Shown: piece after piece, positions 41,690 to 52,564 of the stretch
Layout of the letters: each line of letters opens with the position of its first letter
Position numbering within the stretch: position 1 is the first letter of the stretch
From: Anopheles merus
Lineage: Eukaryota; Arthropoda; Insecta; Diptera; Culicidae
Reading direction: 5' to 3'
Assembly: GCF_017562075.2 (NCBI RefSeq)
Contig: NW_024427588.1
Location: 186,001-250,000 of the forward strand
DNA: 64,000 nucleotides
Program-made: the position numbers and the translations under genes
The notes under the pieces: generated by a model
What the model saw: the letters and a program-made list of their open reading frames with translations, nothing else
Told to the model about the DNA's origin: nothing
The model's database searches: none

Positions 41690-43074
41690 TTATGGATTCG
41701 GCATCCAGTAAGATTTGAACCGTTCTGGTAATTTGATAACTCTTCGACTTCTTTCCAAAATTGATGATTGCTGCTCTTGCTGTTGAACAACTGGTTCTTC
41801 TCCCTCGGATTCTTCTGCGTTGTCATTTTCGAAACTAATGTTACCCAATTCAGAATGATCTGGAGTTGAACAGAGTGTCTGAGATGCTAGTTCAGTATCG
41901 CTTGATGTTGTTACAGGTTCATCACAGGAAACAAACTGTGACGACGTTGATTGTTGGTCTGACGGTAAAGGTGTTTTCAAACCAAAATCATCAAGCAGTA
42001 CAGATAGTGGTGTTGAAAATTCTGCCATGTTTTGCCCGTTTGCCATTCGAGATTTCAGCTGGTTGATGTGTGATCGTACTAACTGCTGTTTTTCTTTAAG
42101 GAAAACGTTATAATTAACGTTGCCGATTTTGTCGATTACGGTTGCTGCTTCCCACTGCCAGGAGTTTCTACGATATATCTTGACATAAACAGCATCGCCC
42201 TGTTGATAACATCGTCTCACTGCCCCGTGCTTTTTGTTGAAAAATTCGGCTTCCTTCATTCTGTTCCTCGGCTCAACATTTCCGTGCTCGCTTGGTTTGA
42301 GGAGCGACGATATAGTTCGTAATGGTCTAGAGAACATAATGTCAGCAGGAGCTTTTCCATCCAAATCTCCAGATGGTGTGGTTCGATATACTTGAAGGAA
42401 AGTGGTTAGTGCATCTTCGAGAGATTCCCCTCCCTTGCGAATTTTTTGAATACTTCGTTTCAGTGTATCCACAAATCGTTCAGCTAACCCGTTGGATTGC
42501 GGATGATATGGAGCAATGCGCAAGTGGTTGATGCCTTGACTAACGCAAAACTCCTTAAACTCGTAACTGGTAAATTGAGTACTGTTATCAGACACGAGAA
42601 CTTCTGGCACTCCGAAAGTTGCGAAAATTTGTTTCAAAATTCTTATTGTTGTTCTCGCAGTTATTGATCTGGTAGCGTAAACTTCCGGCCATTTCGAGAC
42701 CATCCACGATTACAAATAAGTAGAATCCGTCTACTGGGCCTGCATAGTCAATGTGTACTCTGGACCATGGTTTTGATGGTATGGGCCAAGATTCCAAAGT
42801 TGTCTTTGTCGGTGTTTTCGCTGTAATTGCACACGGACTACAAGATTTAACAAAATCCTCGATTTCTTTATCAATACCAGGCCAGTAAACATAGCTTCGA
42901 GCGATTGACTTCATTCGAACTATCCCTGGGTGTCCTCGATGAAATTGTTGTAGAATCTTTTTTTGAAATATATTTGGTACAACAACTCTGTCACCAAACA
43001 TAATGCATCCTTGGACTATTGATAATGATTCGCGCCTCGCGTAGTAAGTTTGGATTGCAGTTGGAAGATTAGTG
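41690..43074 (-). pseudogene. mag-like element 2 integrase
   Basis: Minus-strand integrase with zinc region (HRGHPGIVRMKSIARSYVYW, CSPCAI), first Asp in HIDYAGPVDG, second in SDNSTQFTS (SDNG is usual), and Glu in NGLAERF. A frameshift near 42705 splits it after the first catalytic Asp, giving frames 42588-43001 and 41690-42703. The C-terminal tail is acidic and Gln/Ser-rich, ending ERFKSYWMPNP just before the LTR. The reading upstream jumps across the nested element to 48066. Confidence 0.85.
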
Positions 43075-43300
43075 TGTAGAAATTAGAAATTCGAATTTGT
43101 ATATACCTTACACATACACCTTGACATCCTTACACATACACCTTTTCTATATGTACATCTTGTTTGTGCGATCACACCTAGGTTTAAGTATCTCAGGCAA
43201 TACTGTCAAATAGAGATGTCATTCGTGATTGAGCGCTAAAACAGAAAACACGCAATTCTTCAGCCTTCAGTTAATTCTTCCGAAATTAAGAAAGATTACA
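43075..43300 (+). repeat. 5' LTR, blastopia-like element
   Basis: 226 bp, TGTAGAAATTAG...AAGATTACA, with two CTTACACATACACCTT repeats inside. Identical by eye to 47840-48065. Confidence 0.95.
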
Positions 43301-43301
43301 A

Positions 43302-43315
43302 TTCAGAAGTGGGAT
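43302..43315 (+). other. Primer-binding site, tRNA-Leu type
   Basis: TTCAGAAGTGGGAT begins one base after the LTR. It matches the complement of a tRNA-Leu 3' region without the terminal TGGTG, as reported for micropia/blastopia relatives; the tRNA assignment is from memory. Confidence 0.5.
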
Positions 43316-43334
43316 AAACCGTTTGTGCCGAAAA

Positions 43335-44351
43335 ATGCTTACAAAAGAGGAACTTCTTTGTGCTTTGGAAGTTGCTAACATCGAAGTGCCTCCGAAAGCA
43401 ACTTTACCACAACTACGCATGTTGTACGAGCAAAGTGTACCGAAAAACAAAATGGAGGAACAATCAACCCAGAATTTCATTCCTCAAAGAGTGTGTGCAG
43501 ATGACGACGAAGTGACGAACAATGGAAACCACGTTGCAGCAGCCGCCATCTTGATGAAAGACAAAGCTGCTCCGACATCTTCGACGCAAGGTGCTTCATT
43601 CGACGCAACTTCTCATCAATTGGAATTAATGGCGCTACGAGCAAAAATTATGGAAATGGAACAGCGGCAGACGTTTACGGATGGTCGATTGGTTCATCCC
43701 GAGGAGTTGAAACATTTGATACCGGAATTTTCTGACGGCCTCGGTATCAATAAGTGGATCAATACGATTCGCTACAATAGCGAATTATATGGATGGCAGG
43801 ATCGCACGATGCTTTTATATGCAGGCAGTCGGTTGACTGGAGCAGCAAGCGAATGGTACAATGGCTTCCGTAACACTTTGAAGACATTCGACGAATTCGC
43901 TGACACAATTAAAAAGGCTTTTCCTGATCGCTGTAACGAAGCCGTTATTCATAGCCAATTAGCATCGGTCTACAAGAAAATTTCTGAGTCGTACACAAGC
44001 TATGTATACCGAGTAAATGCGCTGGGAATGTCAGGCCACGTGAGTGAGGAGGCTATCATAACTTATGTCATCAGAGGACTTTCTCGTGACCCTCTCTATG
44101 ATAGCCTTGTGACCAAGGATTACCGCGATATTTACGACCTGATTGACAACATTAAGCGATATGAATCCCATCTTCTGTTGCGCAAAAACCCAGAACGCCG
44201 CAGCCCATCTCACATCAACACCATTTCCCCGAGACCGATTCCACCAAGACAAACGACGACAGAACCTCTTCGATGTTATAACTGCTCGAATCATGGACAT
44301 CATTCATCGCAATGCACACAACCTCGCCGAGCTCCGGGTTCCTGTTTCTGA
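43335..44351 (+). CDS. Gag of blastopia-like element (ends at in-frame TGA)
   Basis: ATG at 43335 opens a 338-codon Gag. It has a helical N terminus (LTKEELLCALEVANIEVPPKA resembles a SAP-like start), a capsid core (GINKWINTIRYNSELYGW, ASEWYNGF, FPDRCNEAVIHSQLA) and a CCHC zinc knuckle at 44274-44315 (CYNCSNHGHHSSQC). The TGA at 44349-44351 falls between the first two cysteines of a second CCHC knuckle (Cys codons at 44343, 44352 and 44382, His codon at 44367). The following frame is open through Pol. Gag binds and packages element RNA and forms particles. Confidence 0.92.
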   Translation: MLTKEELLCALEVANIEVPPKATLPQLRMLYEQSVPKNKMEEQSTQNFIPQRVCADDDEVTNNGNHVAAAAILMKDKAAPTSSTQGASFDATSHQLELMALRAKIMEMEQRQTFTDGRLVHPEELKHLIPEFSDGLGINKWINTIRYNSELYGWQDRTMLLYAGSRLTGAASEWYNGFRNTLKTFDEFADTIKKAFPDRCNEAVIHSQLASVYKKISESYTSYVYRVNALGMSGHVSEEAIITYVIRGLSRDPLYDSLVTKDYRDIYDLIDNIKRYESHLLLRKNPERRSPSHINTISPRPIPPRQTTTEPLRCYNCSNHGHHSSQCTQPRRAPGSCF

Positions 44352-47300
44352 TGTGGTAGCACATCACATGTCATTCGCAACTGTCCTGTCCCAGATAGAC
44401 GTCAACTAACGGTTGCTGCGGTACAGGGCAACGACAATGAAACAGCGCATCTAGATTCTGGGGAAAATGGAAACTTCGTTCAACTTGAGGCCTATCAGGA
44501 GGTAAGTGTAGCTTTTAAGAGAAACAATGTTTGGAGCCCAGGGTTAATTATAACATCTCTTTTTGATTCCGGTAGCTCTAAAAGCTTCATAAATGAAGCC
44601 ATTGTTCCGGTTACAAAACTAAGCGCTCCCCAACCAAGTGGATTTCGAGGAATAGGAAATGTGAATTTACAAACTCTTGGAACAGTACAGCTAAAACTTA
44701 GTTTTCGTAATCAAACATTCATTCACAATTTCTATATTTTACCAAAAAGCTACATGTCCCTATCCATGATAGTAGGGAGAGATTTGTTATCAGAATTTAA
44801 CATCACACTCGCTCAATTCCGTAAACATTACAGCAAACTTATGCTGATGAATTTAAATAAAGATAAAATTCTGAACTTAAAAAAACCGGGTTTTTACCAT
44901 AAGCTCCAAACGTTGGGTCTTTTACGTAGTTCGATCCAGGCTCCCTTACCAGAGGTATGCAAAGATTCGAAATTGTCCGATCCCAATATTTCTTCAAAAT
45001 TCATTTCGATATCAGACAAATCTGAACATAAACAACAATATGACACAACTTTTTCTGAAATGTGTTCTATAAATATTAGCGATGAGGCTAGCACTATAAA
45101 TGTTGGAGAACATCTTTCTAAAGAACAAGGCATTGCTTTAAGATCAATAGTGTCCAATAATTACATTAATTTTCCGGATAAACATATAATACCATCTGCT
45201 CATAAAATGCGAATTAGCTTAACTCATGATACTCCTATTTTCACAAAGCCTAGACGACTTTCTTTCGATGAAAGGAATAAAGTAAAAGTCATTGTGAAGG
45301 ATTTATTAGAGAAAAATATAATAAGACCCAGTAACTCTCCTTATGCTTCCGCACTGGTACTCGTTAGGAAGAAAAATGGCGAAATTCGTAAGTGTGTCGA
45401 CTACCGACCTCTTAATAAAGTAACAATCCGCGACAACTACCCGCTTCCACTCATAGAGACGTGCCTAGAACACTTGGGCAATAAAAAATTCTTTACGTTA
45501 CTAGACCTAAAGAGTGGTTTTCATCAAGTGGCAATGGACGAGGATTCAATTAAATTCACAGCGTTTGTTACTCCAGACGGCCAGTACGAGTACACGCGTA
45601 TGCCCTTCGGATTAAAAAACGCGCCAGCTGAATTTCAGCGTTTCATTAATACAATTTTGCGGAAATTCATCGAGAATGAAAAGCTGGTTGTATACATTGA
45701 CGACATTCTCATAGCTTCTCAAGACTTTAAAGAACATCTTGAAATAGTTAGTGAAGTTTTGCATACTCTACGAAATAATGGGTTGGAGCTACGGCTTGAT
45801 AAATGTAAGTTTGCTTACGATGAATTGGATTACTTAGGATACAAGGCCAATCATTCAGGTATATGTCCTAGCGATAATCATGTAAAAATTATCAAAAACT
45901 ATCCTGTTCCTCAGAACACAAAACAGGTACAACAATGTTTAGGTCTTTTTTCGTTTTTCCGGAGGTTTGTTCCACATTTCTCTAGTATTGCAAAACCACT
46001 TACTAATCTTTTGAAAAACAATGTTCCATTTATTTTTGACGATGAGTGTAAAAAAGCATTTGAAACACTCCGAGATAAATTGATAGTAGCTCCGGTGCTT
46101 GCCATATACGACCCTAAACGCGAAACTGAACTTCACTGTGACGCAAGTTCGATAGCTTTTGGTTCTGTGCTTTTGCAAAAACAGGATGATGGTAGATATC
46201 ACCCTATTTCGTATTTTTCCAAAACCACTTCGGCTGATGAAGCTAAATTGCACAGCTACGAGCTTGAAACATTGGCCGTTATATATGCGCTCAAACGTTT
46301 CCATACCTATGTACACGGCATTCCAATAAAGATAGTGACTGATTGTAATTCTCTGGTAGAAACGCTTAAAAATAGAAATTCGTCCGCAAAGATAGCACGT
46401 TGGTCACTGTTCCTGGAGAATTATAATTACATTATTCAACATCGCCCTGGATTAGCAATGAGTCATGTAGACGCATTAAGCCGACTGGAACATTTGGCTG
46501 CCTTCGATGATGTTGATATTGACTTCCAAATACGTGTAGCTCAGGCTAGGGATCCGCTTATCCAAACTCTGAAAAAAGAGTTAGAGACGACGGATGTCGA
46601 AGGTTACCAATTACAAGACGGTATTGTATTCAAACGATCACCTTCTAATAGGCTAAAATTATACGTGCCAACAGAAATGGTTAATAATCTGATACGATCA
46701 ATACACGAACAAATAGGTCATTTGGGAGCCGAAAAATGTTGCAACCAAATAGATCAGAATTATTGGTTTCCTAACAGAAAAACACGGATAATAAACTTTA
46801 TAAATAACTGCTTGAAGTGCATTATTCACTCTGCTCCATCTAGAGTAAATAATCGGAACCTTCATAGCATCCAAAAAGAACCTTACCCATTTGATACCTT
46901 GCACATTGACCATTTTGGACCGCTACCTACATCATCTTTAAAGAAAAAATACTTATTGGTAGTAATAGACGCATTTACGAAATTCGTTAAATTGTATCCA
47001 ACAACTTCCACTAGTACAAAAGAGGTGTGCAATGCTCTAAAACAATATTTCTCTTACTACAGTCGACCTAAAAGAATAATTAGCGATCGAGGTACATGCT
47101 TTACTTCAGCCGCATTTTCCAATTTCCTTTCTTCTCGCGGAATTAGCCATGTGTTGAATGCCACAGGATCACCACAAGCTAATGGTCAAGTGGAAAGGGT
47201 CAATCGCATTATTCGTCCCATATTGAGCAAATTATCAAATCAGACCGACCATGTAGATTGGGTGACCCATTTGCTATCTACAGAATACGCTCTTAATAAT

Positions 47301-47744
47301 ACCATTCATTCGTCCACTCGTTTTTCCCCTTCTATGCTATTGTTTGGTGTTAACCAACGAGGCCCTTCAGTAGATATATTGACCGAATATTTAGAAGACA
47401 AAAACAAAGCATTTTCAGATTTAGAAACTATACGTGCAGAAGCATCATTCAATATTTTAAAATCACAACAAAATAATGAGAAACAACATGCTAAACACCA
47501 TCGCCCTGCTCCCGTATTCAATGAAGGAGAGTTTGTTGTAATTAAAAATGTAGATAACACACCAAATTCAAACAAAAAACTCATTGCCAGATATAAAGGT
47601 CCATACGTTATCCACAAACGTTTACCTAATGACAGATATGTTATACGTGATATCGATGGAATACAAATGACGCAAATACCATATGATGGAGTGTTGGAGT
47701 CGGACAAGTTGAGAAGATGGATAGTGCCTCTGGGGGGAGCTTGA
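44352..47744 (+). CDS. Pol of blastopia-like element
   Basis: The frame is the same as gag and has no stop from 44352 to 47744. Domains: remainder of the second zinc knuckle, protease DSGSSKSF (about 44565), RT with FVTPDGQYEYTRMPFGL and YIDD (45693), RNase H (CDASSIAFG, TDCNSL), integrase zinc region (HEQIGHLG, CLKC), catalytic IDHFGP, SDRGTCF and NGQVERVNR, and a C-terminal GPY module (RYKGPYVIHKRL). The first possible initiation codon after the TGA is a GTG at 44661, inside protease, so Pol is presumably made as a Gag-Pol fusion if at all. All catalytic residues look intact. Confidence 0.92.
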   Translation, partial: CGSTSHVIRNCPVPDRRQLTVAAVQGNDNETAHLDSGENGNFVQLEAYQEVSVAFKRNNVWSPGLIITSLFDSGSSKSFINEAIVPVTKLSAPQPSGFRGIGNVNLQTLGTVQLKLSFRNQTFIHNFYILPKSYMSLSMIVGRDLLSEFNITLAQFRKHYSKLMLMNLNKDKILNLKKPGFYHKLQTLGLLRSSIQAPLPEVCKDSKLSDPNISSKFISISDKSEHKQQYDTTFSEMCSINISDEASTINVGEHLSKEQGIALRSIVSNNYINFPDKHIIPSAHKMRISLTHDTPIFTKPRRLSFDERNKVKVIVKDLLEKNIIRPSNSPYASALVLVRKKNGEIRKCVDYRPLNKVTIRDNYPLPLIETCLEHLGNKKFFTLLDLKSGFHQVAMDEDSIKFTAFVTPDGQYEYTRMPFGLKNAPAEFQRFINTILRKFIENEKLVVYIDDILIASQDFKEHLEIVSEVLHTLRNNGLELRLDKCKFAYDELDYLGYKANHSGICPSDNHVKIIKNYPVPQNTKQVQQCLGLFSFFRRFVPHFSSIAKPLTNLLKNNVPFIFDDECKKAFETLRDKLIVAPVLAIYDPKRETELHCDASSIAFGSVLLQKQDDGRYHPISYFSKTTSADEAKLHSYELETLAVIYALKRFHTYVHGIPIKIVTDCNSLVETLKNRNSSAKIARWSLFLENYNYIIQHRPGLAMSHVDALSRLEHLAAFDDVDIDFQIRVAQARDPLIQTLKKELETTDVEGYQLQDGIVFKRSPSNRLKLYVPTEMVNNLIRSIHEQIGHLGAEKCCNQIDQNYWFPNRKTRIINFINNCLKCIIHSAPSRVNNRNLHSIQKEPYPFDTLHIDHFGPLPTSSLKKKYLLVVIDAFTKFVKLYPTTSTSTKEVCNALKQYFSYYSRPKRIISDRGTCFTSAAFSNFLSSRGISHVLNATGSPQANGQVERVNRIIRPILSKLSNQTDHVDWVTHLLSTEYALNNTIHSSTRFSPSMLLFGVNQRGPSVDILTEYLEDKNKAFSDLETIRAEASFNILKSQQNNEKQHAKHHRPAPVFNEGEFVVIKNVDNTPNSNKKLIARYKGPYVIHKRLPNDRYVIRDIDGIQMTQIPYDGVLESDKLRRWIVPLGGA

Positions 47745-47839
47745 TCGGAATATGTTCATAAAGCTACACTTAAGATTAAGGGTAGGGCTATACATATGCA
47801 GGAAAAATTGAGGTCAATTTCTCGTCAGGATGGCCGAGC

Positions 47840-48065
47840 TGTAGAAATTAGAAATTCGAATTTGTATATACCTTACACATACACCTTGACATCCTTACAC
47901 ATACACCTTTTCTATATGTACATCTTGTTTGTGCGATCACACCTAGGTTTAAGTATCTCAGGCAATACTGTCAAATAGAGATGTCATTCGTGATTGAGCG
48001 CTAAAACAGAAAACACGCAATTCTTCAGCCTTCAGTTAATTCTTCCGAAATTAAGAAAGATTACA
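47840..48065 (+). repeat. 3' LTR, blastopia-like element
   Basis: 226 bp, identical by eye to the 5' LTR; preceded by AGGATGGCCGAGC, the purine-rich priming run typical of the lineage. Confidence 0.95.
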
Positions 48066-48919
48066 AGTGGAACAATTCGGCCAACCTTCACGAATGAATT
48101 TGCAGACTGCTTGTAGTGTTGAGCTGGAAGCGGTTGCTTTACGGAGTGCTTGAAATGAAATCGGAAATTGTATCGGACAGAATGCTCGAAAAGTCATCTT
48201 CTAAAGTCAGTGTTGCAATTACGTACTCTTCTTCCGGCTGCTTGTTTCGGTCAATCAATCGTGATAAAAGATCTGCGCATCCGAAATCTTGTGTGGACAC
48301 ATATTGAATTTCGAAATCGTAATTCAACATGGTAAGTGCCCACCTTTGCAAACAGTTAGCGGTATGAAGTGGTATACCTTTTTTTGAACCAAAAATTGAA
48401 AGTAATGTATTTGAAAGTAAAAAATTGAAAGTAAAAGTATTTGTGAAACTTGCATACTGCGTAAACTAATGCGAGAGCTTCTTTTTCTGGTTGTCCATAG
48501 TTCTGTTCAGCGGGTGTAAGTGTTCGTGACGCGTGTTGAATTGCTTTCATTTTTCCATCAGTAAATTGATGAAAAATAACTGCACCAATTCCTGTGTTTG
48601 ATGCGTCCGCAGCAACGATGATCGGAAGTTTTGGATCGTAGTGCGTTAGGAGCAAATGTGACTGAAGTGCTTCCTTAAACTTGACGAAAGCTTCCTGACA
48701 CTCTGGTGTCCATTTCCATTTCGATTCCTTCTTAAGCAGCTGATCCATAGGGTAACGTAATTCGTGCAGGTTACGAACGAATCTTCCGTAAAAATTCACT
48801 GCTCCAAGATAAGATCGTAGCTCGGACACATTGCTTGGTGGTGGAATCGTAGCAATTGTCTTGATCTTTTCGGAATCTGGATGAATACCATGCTTATCTA
48901 CAACGTGTCCCAAGTACAC
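48066..48919 (-). pseudogene. mag-like element 2 RT C-terminal part and RNase H
   Basis: Two minus-strand frames (48356-48919 and 48139-48351) hold the RT connection (YLGHVVDKHGIHPD), RNase H (ADASNTGIGAVIF, EKEALALVYAVCKFHKYF) and its end (RWALTMLNYDFEIQYVSTQDFG). About 60 bases of reiterated TTGAAAGTAAAA-type sequence at 48385-48440 replace the conserved TDHKPL segment, so RNase H is inactivated. The nested element begins at 48065. Confidence 0.85.
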
Positions 48920-50967
48920 AAGTTCAGTCTTGCAAAAATGGCATTTTCGGCTTTTACGTGAAATCCGTACTCCTTAAGGCGTGCGAACAAGGTGTTGAGT
49001 GAATCCTTGTGTGATTTCATATCCTTGCCGAAAACAATAACATCATCAATGAATGATCGCACCCCAGGAATATCAGCTATCATTCCATCTACGAGGCGTT
49101 GGAATGTTCCTGGTGCTGATTTTACCCCTGGTGTGAGACGGTTGAATCGGAATAATCCACGATGTGTATTGATGGTTAGTAAATGCTTTGAATCGTCGTC
49201 AACTTCGAGCTGAAGATAGGCATCGGACAGGACTATGATGCTAAAGATGGTGCTGCCGTTAAGTTGCGAGAAAATTTCTTCTGGTGTTGGCAATGGATAA
49301 TGGTTTGCCTCCAACGCAGCATTCAATCCTGTTGAATAATCGGCACATATTCGAACACGTCCATTCGGTTTCCTCACCGCCACAATTGGAGCTGCCCACT
49401 CGGAGAAATTGACAGTTTCAATTATGCCCAAGTTTTGCAATCGAGTAAGTTCGGCATCAACCAAAGGTATTGTGTTAAAAGGTACAGGACGCTTTTGGCA
49501 GAAAACAGGCTTTGCGTTTGATTTGAGGTAAAACTTAACCTTAGTTTTCTTGCAATGCCCCAATGTATCCTTAAAAACATCCGCATGCTTCGCTTGAATT
49601 TCTCGCATCTGCTGGTCGATCGATTCTGTTGTTAGTTGATTACAAATCGTATCGATTGGAATGGACCAAAGCTCGAATAGTTCAATCCATTCTATCCGTA
49701 GCAAGTTTAGGTTAACTGCTGTAGTGACGAAACACCTGCCTTGTTGGGTCTGGCCGTTGATGTTGATGGTGCACTGGAATTCGCAAGATAAATGGAGTGG
49801 CTTACCAGATACATTGATGGCTTGAATCGTCACTGGTTGGATGTTCGGTGAGCCCAACTTTTGCCATGTTTGTTGTGAAATCACCGTAATATCACTTGCT
49901 GTGTCGAGCTGCAGATTGATTGTAACGCCGTTGATGGTTGCAGGAACAAATTTTTTTTTGCTGGAGTGTTGAGTGATGTGATTGACAATATAGACACCTC
50001 TGGCATTCAGTTTTCCTTGATCACTTGTTGATGGTTTCGTGTTAGTCTTCTCCTCCCCGGCAGGTTTGAATTTTGAAAAACATCCGCAGTAGCCTTCTTT
50101 GTGACCAACACGATTGCATTTTCTACACTGGTGTGTCGAGTATTGGCAATCTCGAACAAAGTGCATTTGACCGCAACGCCAGCATGGTCTGCGAGGTTGC
50201 TCTGATGTTTTTGATTCTTGATACCGCTGTCGATACTGTTCGTGATGGTGATGTTCTGTCTTCTCATGTAGAGCGTTTACCGTTGTAGATGAGTTTGGCT
50301 GTTGCTCAACTATGGAAGTATCTGCTTTCAAATTGACGAGTTTTTGGAAATCGTCAACCAAATTTTGCAGTGTAATGGGCGCATCTGCAGTTTCGGCATC
50401 AATGCGAGAGAGTAGTCTGGCTCGTATGTCTGCGTAGGTTTGACCTTTCAATTCACAAATAAATACTAAACACTTGAAATGGTCAGCCTTCATGTTGTAG
50501 AATTCTGAATCTTCACAAGCCCGGTTCACTTTCGCCGCGAAACTAATAATGTCATCTGCTTCGGTTTTGACGAGGTGAAGACAACGGTAACGTCTGCTAA
50601 AAAGTGAACTCTGCGACCCAAAAATTTTCGATAATGTTTGCACAGTTTCCTTGAAAGTTAGCTCCTTCGGAAGTTTCGGGAGGATGTAATTGGTGTACTG
50701 GTTGTGTGCTTGTGCATCCAACTTCCTCAGTAAAAGCCTGACCTTAGCGACATCTTCGAGTTTTTTGGTATCCGACTCGAACAAATCTTCATAACGTCGA
50801 AACCATTTTTGAAAAGTTCCTCCGTTCTCTGGATCGAAAGTAAACTCGGTCATGTTCATTGCCACGAATCGTTCCGTATTATTTGTACCTAATAAATTCG
50901 ACACAAGCCGGAATTTTAGTAGTTCTTGTTTAGTTCTATTTCGTCTCAAGCGTTGTTCCCGAATCAT
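48898..50967 (-). pseudogene. mag-like element 2 gag-protease-RT
   Basis: A 689-codon minus-strand frame from ATG 50967 with Gag core (FQKWFRRYEDLFESDTKKL), two zinc knuckles (CWRCGQMHFVRDC; CRKCNRVGHKEGYC), protease in which the triplet reads DTAS (LQLDTASDIT, DTGS expected), and RT with VRICADYSTGLN and FIDD (about 49060). A frameshift at about 48920 moves RT into the next frame. Upstream, a Gag start at 51159 (MSLENQNIQLEIL) runs in its own frame to a TAG at about 51040, so the original N terminus is separated from the rest. Confidence 0.85.
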
Positions 50968-51193
50968 CGTTCAGTGGCCAAACGTCACATGAATCGTGCC
51001 CCGCATTGGCGTGCCATAAGCCCCCTATACACTGTTGTGCATATCTGTCATAACCCTTGTGACAAGATGATGGAATGTGACAGTACCCGTTGACGTTTCT
51101 GATAGCTTCTGCAGAGCCTTCAAAATCTCTAATTGAATGTTCTGATTTTCGAGAGACATTCTTGCTTTTAGTTCAACTATCCTCGTCGCCAAT

Positions 51194-51338
51194 TGTTATA
51201 TGCAATAGTTGCCAGACTACGATGTGTTCAGATTAATAGCTTTATTCCAACTGACTATTCTATAAGGTTATACATGTATACTACGATCGTACAATAACTA
51301 TTCTATATGGTTGTACATGTGTACTGTGATATCCAACA
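51194..51338 (-). repeat. 5' LTR, mag-like element 2
   Basis: 145 bp, few differences from the 3' LTR, chiefly in the TATATACTTAG/TATATGCAATAG segment. TGGCGACGAGG (tRNA-Ser(GCU) type primer site) lies just inside on the minus strand. Confidence 0.92.
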
Positions 51339-51415
51339 CTAGCCATTATCACTGTTATAAACTATGTATTAAAACGATTAAATCTCTCTGTTTGTATGAA
51401 AACCTAAAACATTAG

Positions 51416-51734
51416 TGTTAAGTTCCTTTCTTTCGTTTGTTTCGCACACAGAGAGGTACACGCGTTCTTATATAAACGACACATGAACTTATACAATAAA
51501 ACTTAGACGTTATTCTAACATTTAAAATACAAAAACAAAACATTCCCGCCATTCCCTTCACGTGTGATTTCTGCTTTTGCCAGTTGTCAAATGCCGGCGT
51601 GTTCGCCGGTCAACCCCGTTGACCGCGCAAACGATGACCCGGATGGATTGCACAAACACATTGACCAACGACCGCTTACGCGTCAATGGTGAGTTACCAG
51701 TATCAAACCATCTCGTCCACGTTAGCCTACAACA
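51416..51734 (-). repeat. Solo LTR related to mag-like element 1
   Basis: About 319 bp, roughly 80% similar by eye to the LTRs 25287-25602 and 30803-31118 (shared GCCGGCGTGTTCGCCGGTC and GTTGACCGCGCAAACGATGA). On the minus strand it starts TGTTGTAGGC and ends CTTAACA. No internal region follows on either side. Flanks TTAG and TTAA are only a partial duplication. Confidence 0.8.
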
Positions 51735-52378
51735 TTAATGCCCATAAAGGGATATGCGGTTATGTTAGCAATAATAGTAGAAAAATCCAATCCAATTACA
51801 ATACAATTTTAAATGAAAGTTCCCCAGCACGTTGGAACGAACATTGGGAAAATTAACTGTGCTATAAGACAAAGTTCGTTCCTATTTTTATGGTTGGTTT
51901 GTAAAAAAAATTGTCCTGTGAACCTTACGTTTAACTGAGTTTTGTATTTTTAGTAGGGTACAATCTCAATGTGCAATAGTTTTTATATTCAAAAACGTTT
52001 TGACATAAATTTATTTCCGTCAATATAATTTTAATACTATGAATTTAGTCATTTCTAGCATAATCCTACGCCAACAAAATTAAATAATTAAGTTTTTTGC
52101 GTGTTCACAAGGTTTTAATGTTGCAGCCATATGTTTTACATCGAACATGGTCAGGGCTATGTGGATTGATGGACAAACTATTCATAGACTTAACAATAGA
52201 AAAAGCACTATTCATTCTTTAAAAAATATATAATACAGGGTTTGTTGGTAAATACGGCAACGCAAACAACAAGCTGTTGTGTAAAACGCAACATGGTTGC
52301 GGCAAATAGTTTAGTGCTCTATAAAAATATGTCACAGCCCACGCATAGACTATATAGATTTAAATATTAACACTCGTT
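51735..52378. other. Unassigned AT-rich DNA
   Basis: No gene or named repeat seen. It is the insertion site of the large non-autonomous element (TCGTT at 52374-52378). Confidence 0.3.
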
Positions 52379-52503
52379 TGTAGAATGCAATAGCAGTGAC
52401 AGAGAGGGACAGCATGTACAAGTAGGGAGAATAGGTTGACAGTTGTTATTGAACCACCGCCGAAGACGGGCGAATAAATATTACACCGAACCAGAACTCT
52501 ACA
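52379..52503 (+). repeat. 5' LTR of LARD-like element
   Basis: 125 bp, identical by eye to 56821-56945; contains CACCGCCGAAGACGGGCG stem and AATAAA. Confidence 0.93.
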
Positions 52504-52505
52504 AT

Positions 52506-52519
52506 TGGCGCAGTCGGTA
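52506..52519 (+). other. Primer-binding site, tRNA-Ser type
   Basis: TGGCGCAGTCGGTA complements the 3' end of a tRNA-Ser (AGA/UGA type as I recall), the primer of 297/17.6-like gypsy elements. It is unlike the tRNA-Ser(GCU) site of the mag-like copies. Confidence 0.65.
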
Positions 52520-52564
52520 CGATTTTTTGTTGGTGGTGTGTAAAACGTGCAGATAAGAGATGAT

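Larger units (their letters stand above)
43075..48065 (+). mobile_element. Young mdg3/blastopia-like Ty3/gypsy element
   Basis: Two 226-bp LTRs (43075-43300 and 47840-48065) look identical, with TGTAGA...GATTACA ends and AGTG duplicated at 43071-43074 and 48066-48069. A primer site TTCAGAAGTGGGAT follows the 5' LTR, of the internally offset tRNA-Leu type I associate with this lineage. Gag and Pol lie in one frame interrupted only by one TGA. It is inserted in the RNase H to integrase part of the mag-like element 2 and is the best-preserved Ty3/gypsy copy here. Confidence 0.95.
41537..51338 (-). mobile_element. mag-like Ty3/gypsy element 2, with nested insertion
   Basis: LTRs 41537-41680 (144 bp) and 51194-51338 (145 bp), flanked by CTAGC (41532-41536 and 51339-51343). 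Purine tract beside the 3' LTR at 41681-41692 and primer site at about 51181-51192, both on the minus strand. Without the nested blastopia-like element (43075-48065, plus a duplicated AGTG) it would be about 4.8 kb. Gag, protease, RT, RNase H and integrase are all present but broken by stops and frameshifts. Confidence 0.93.
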
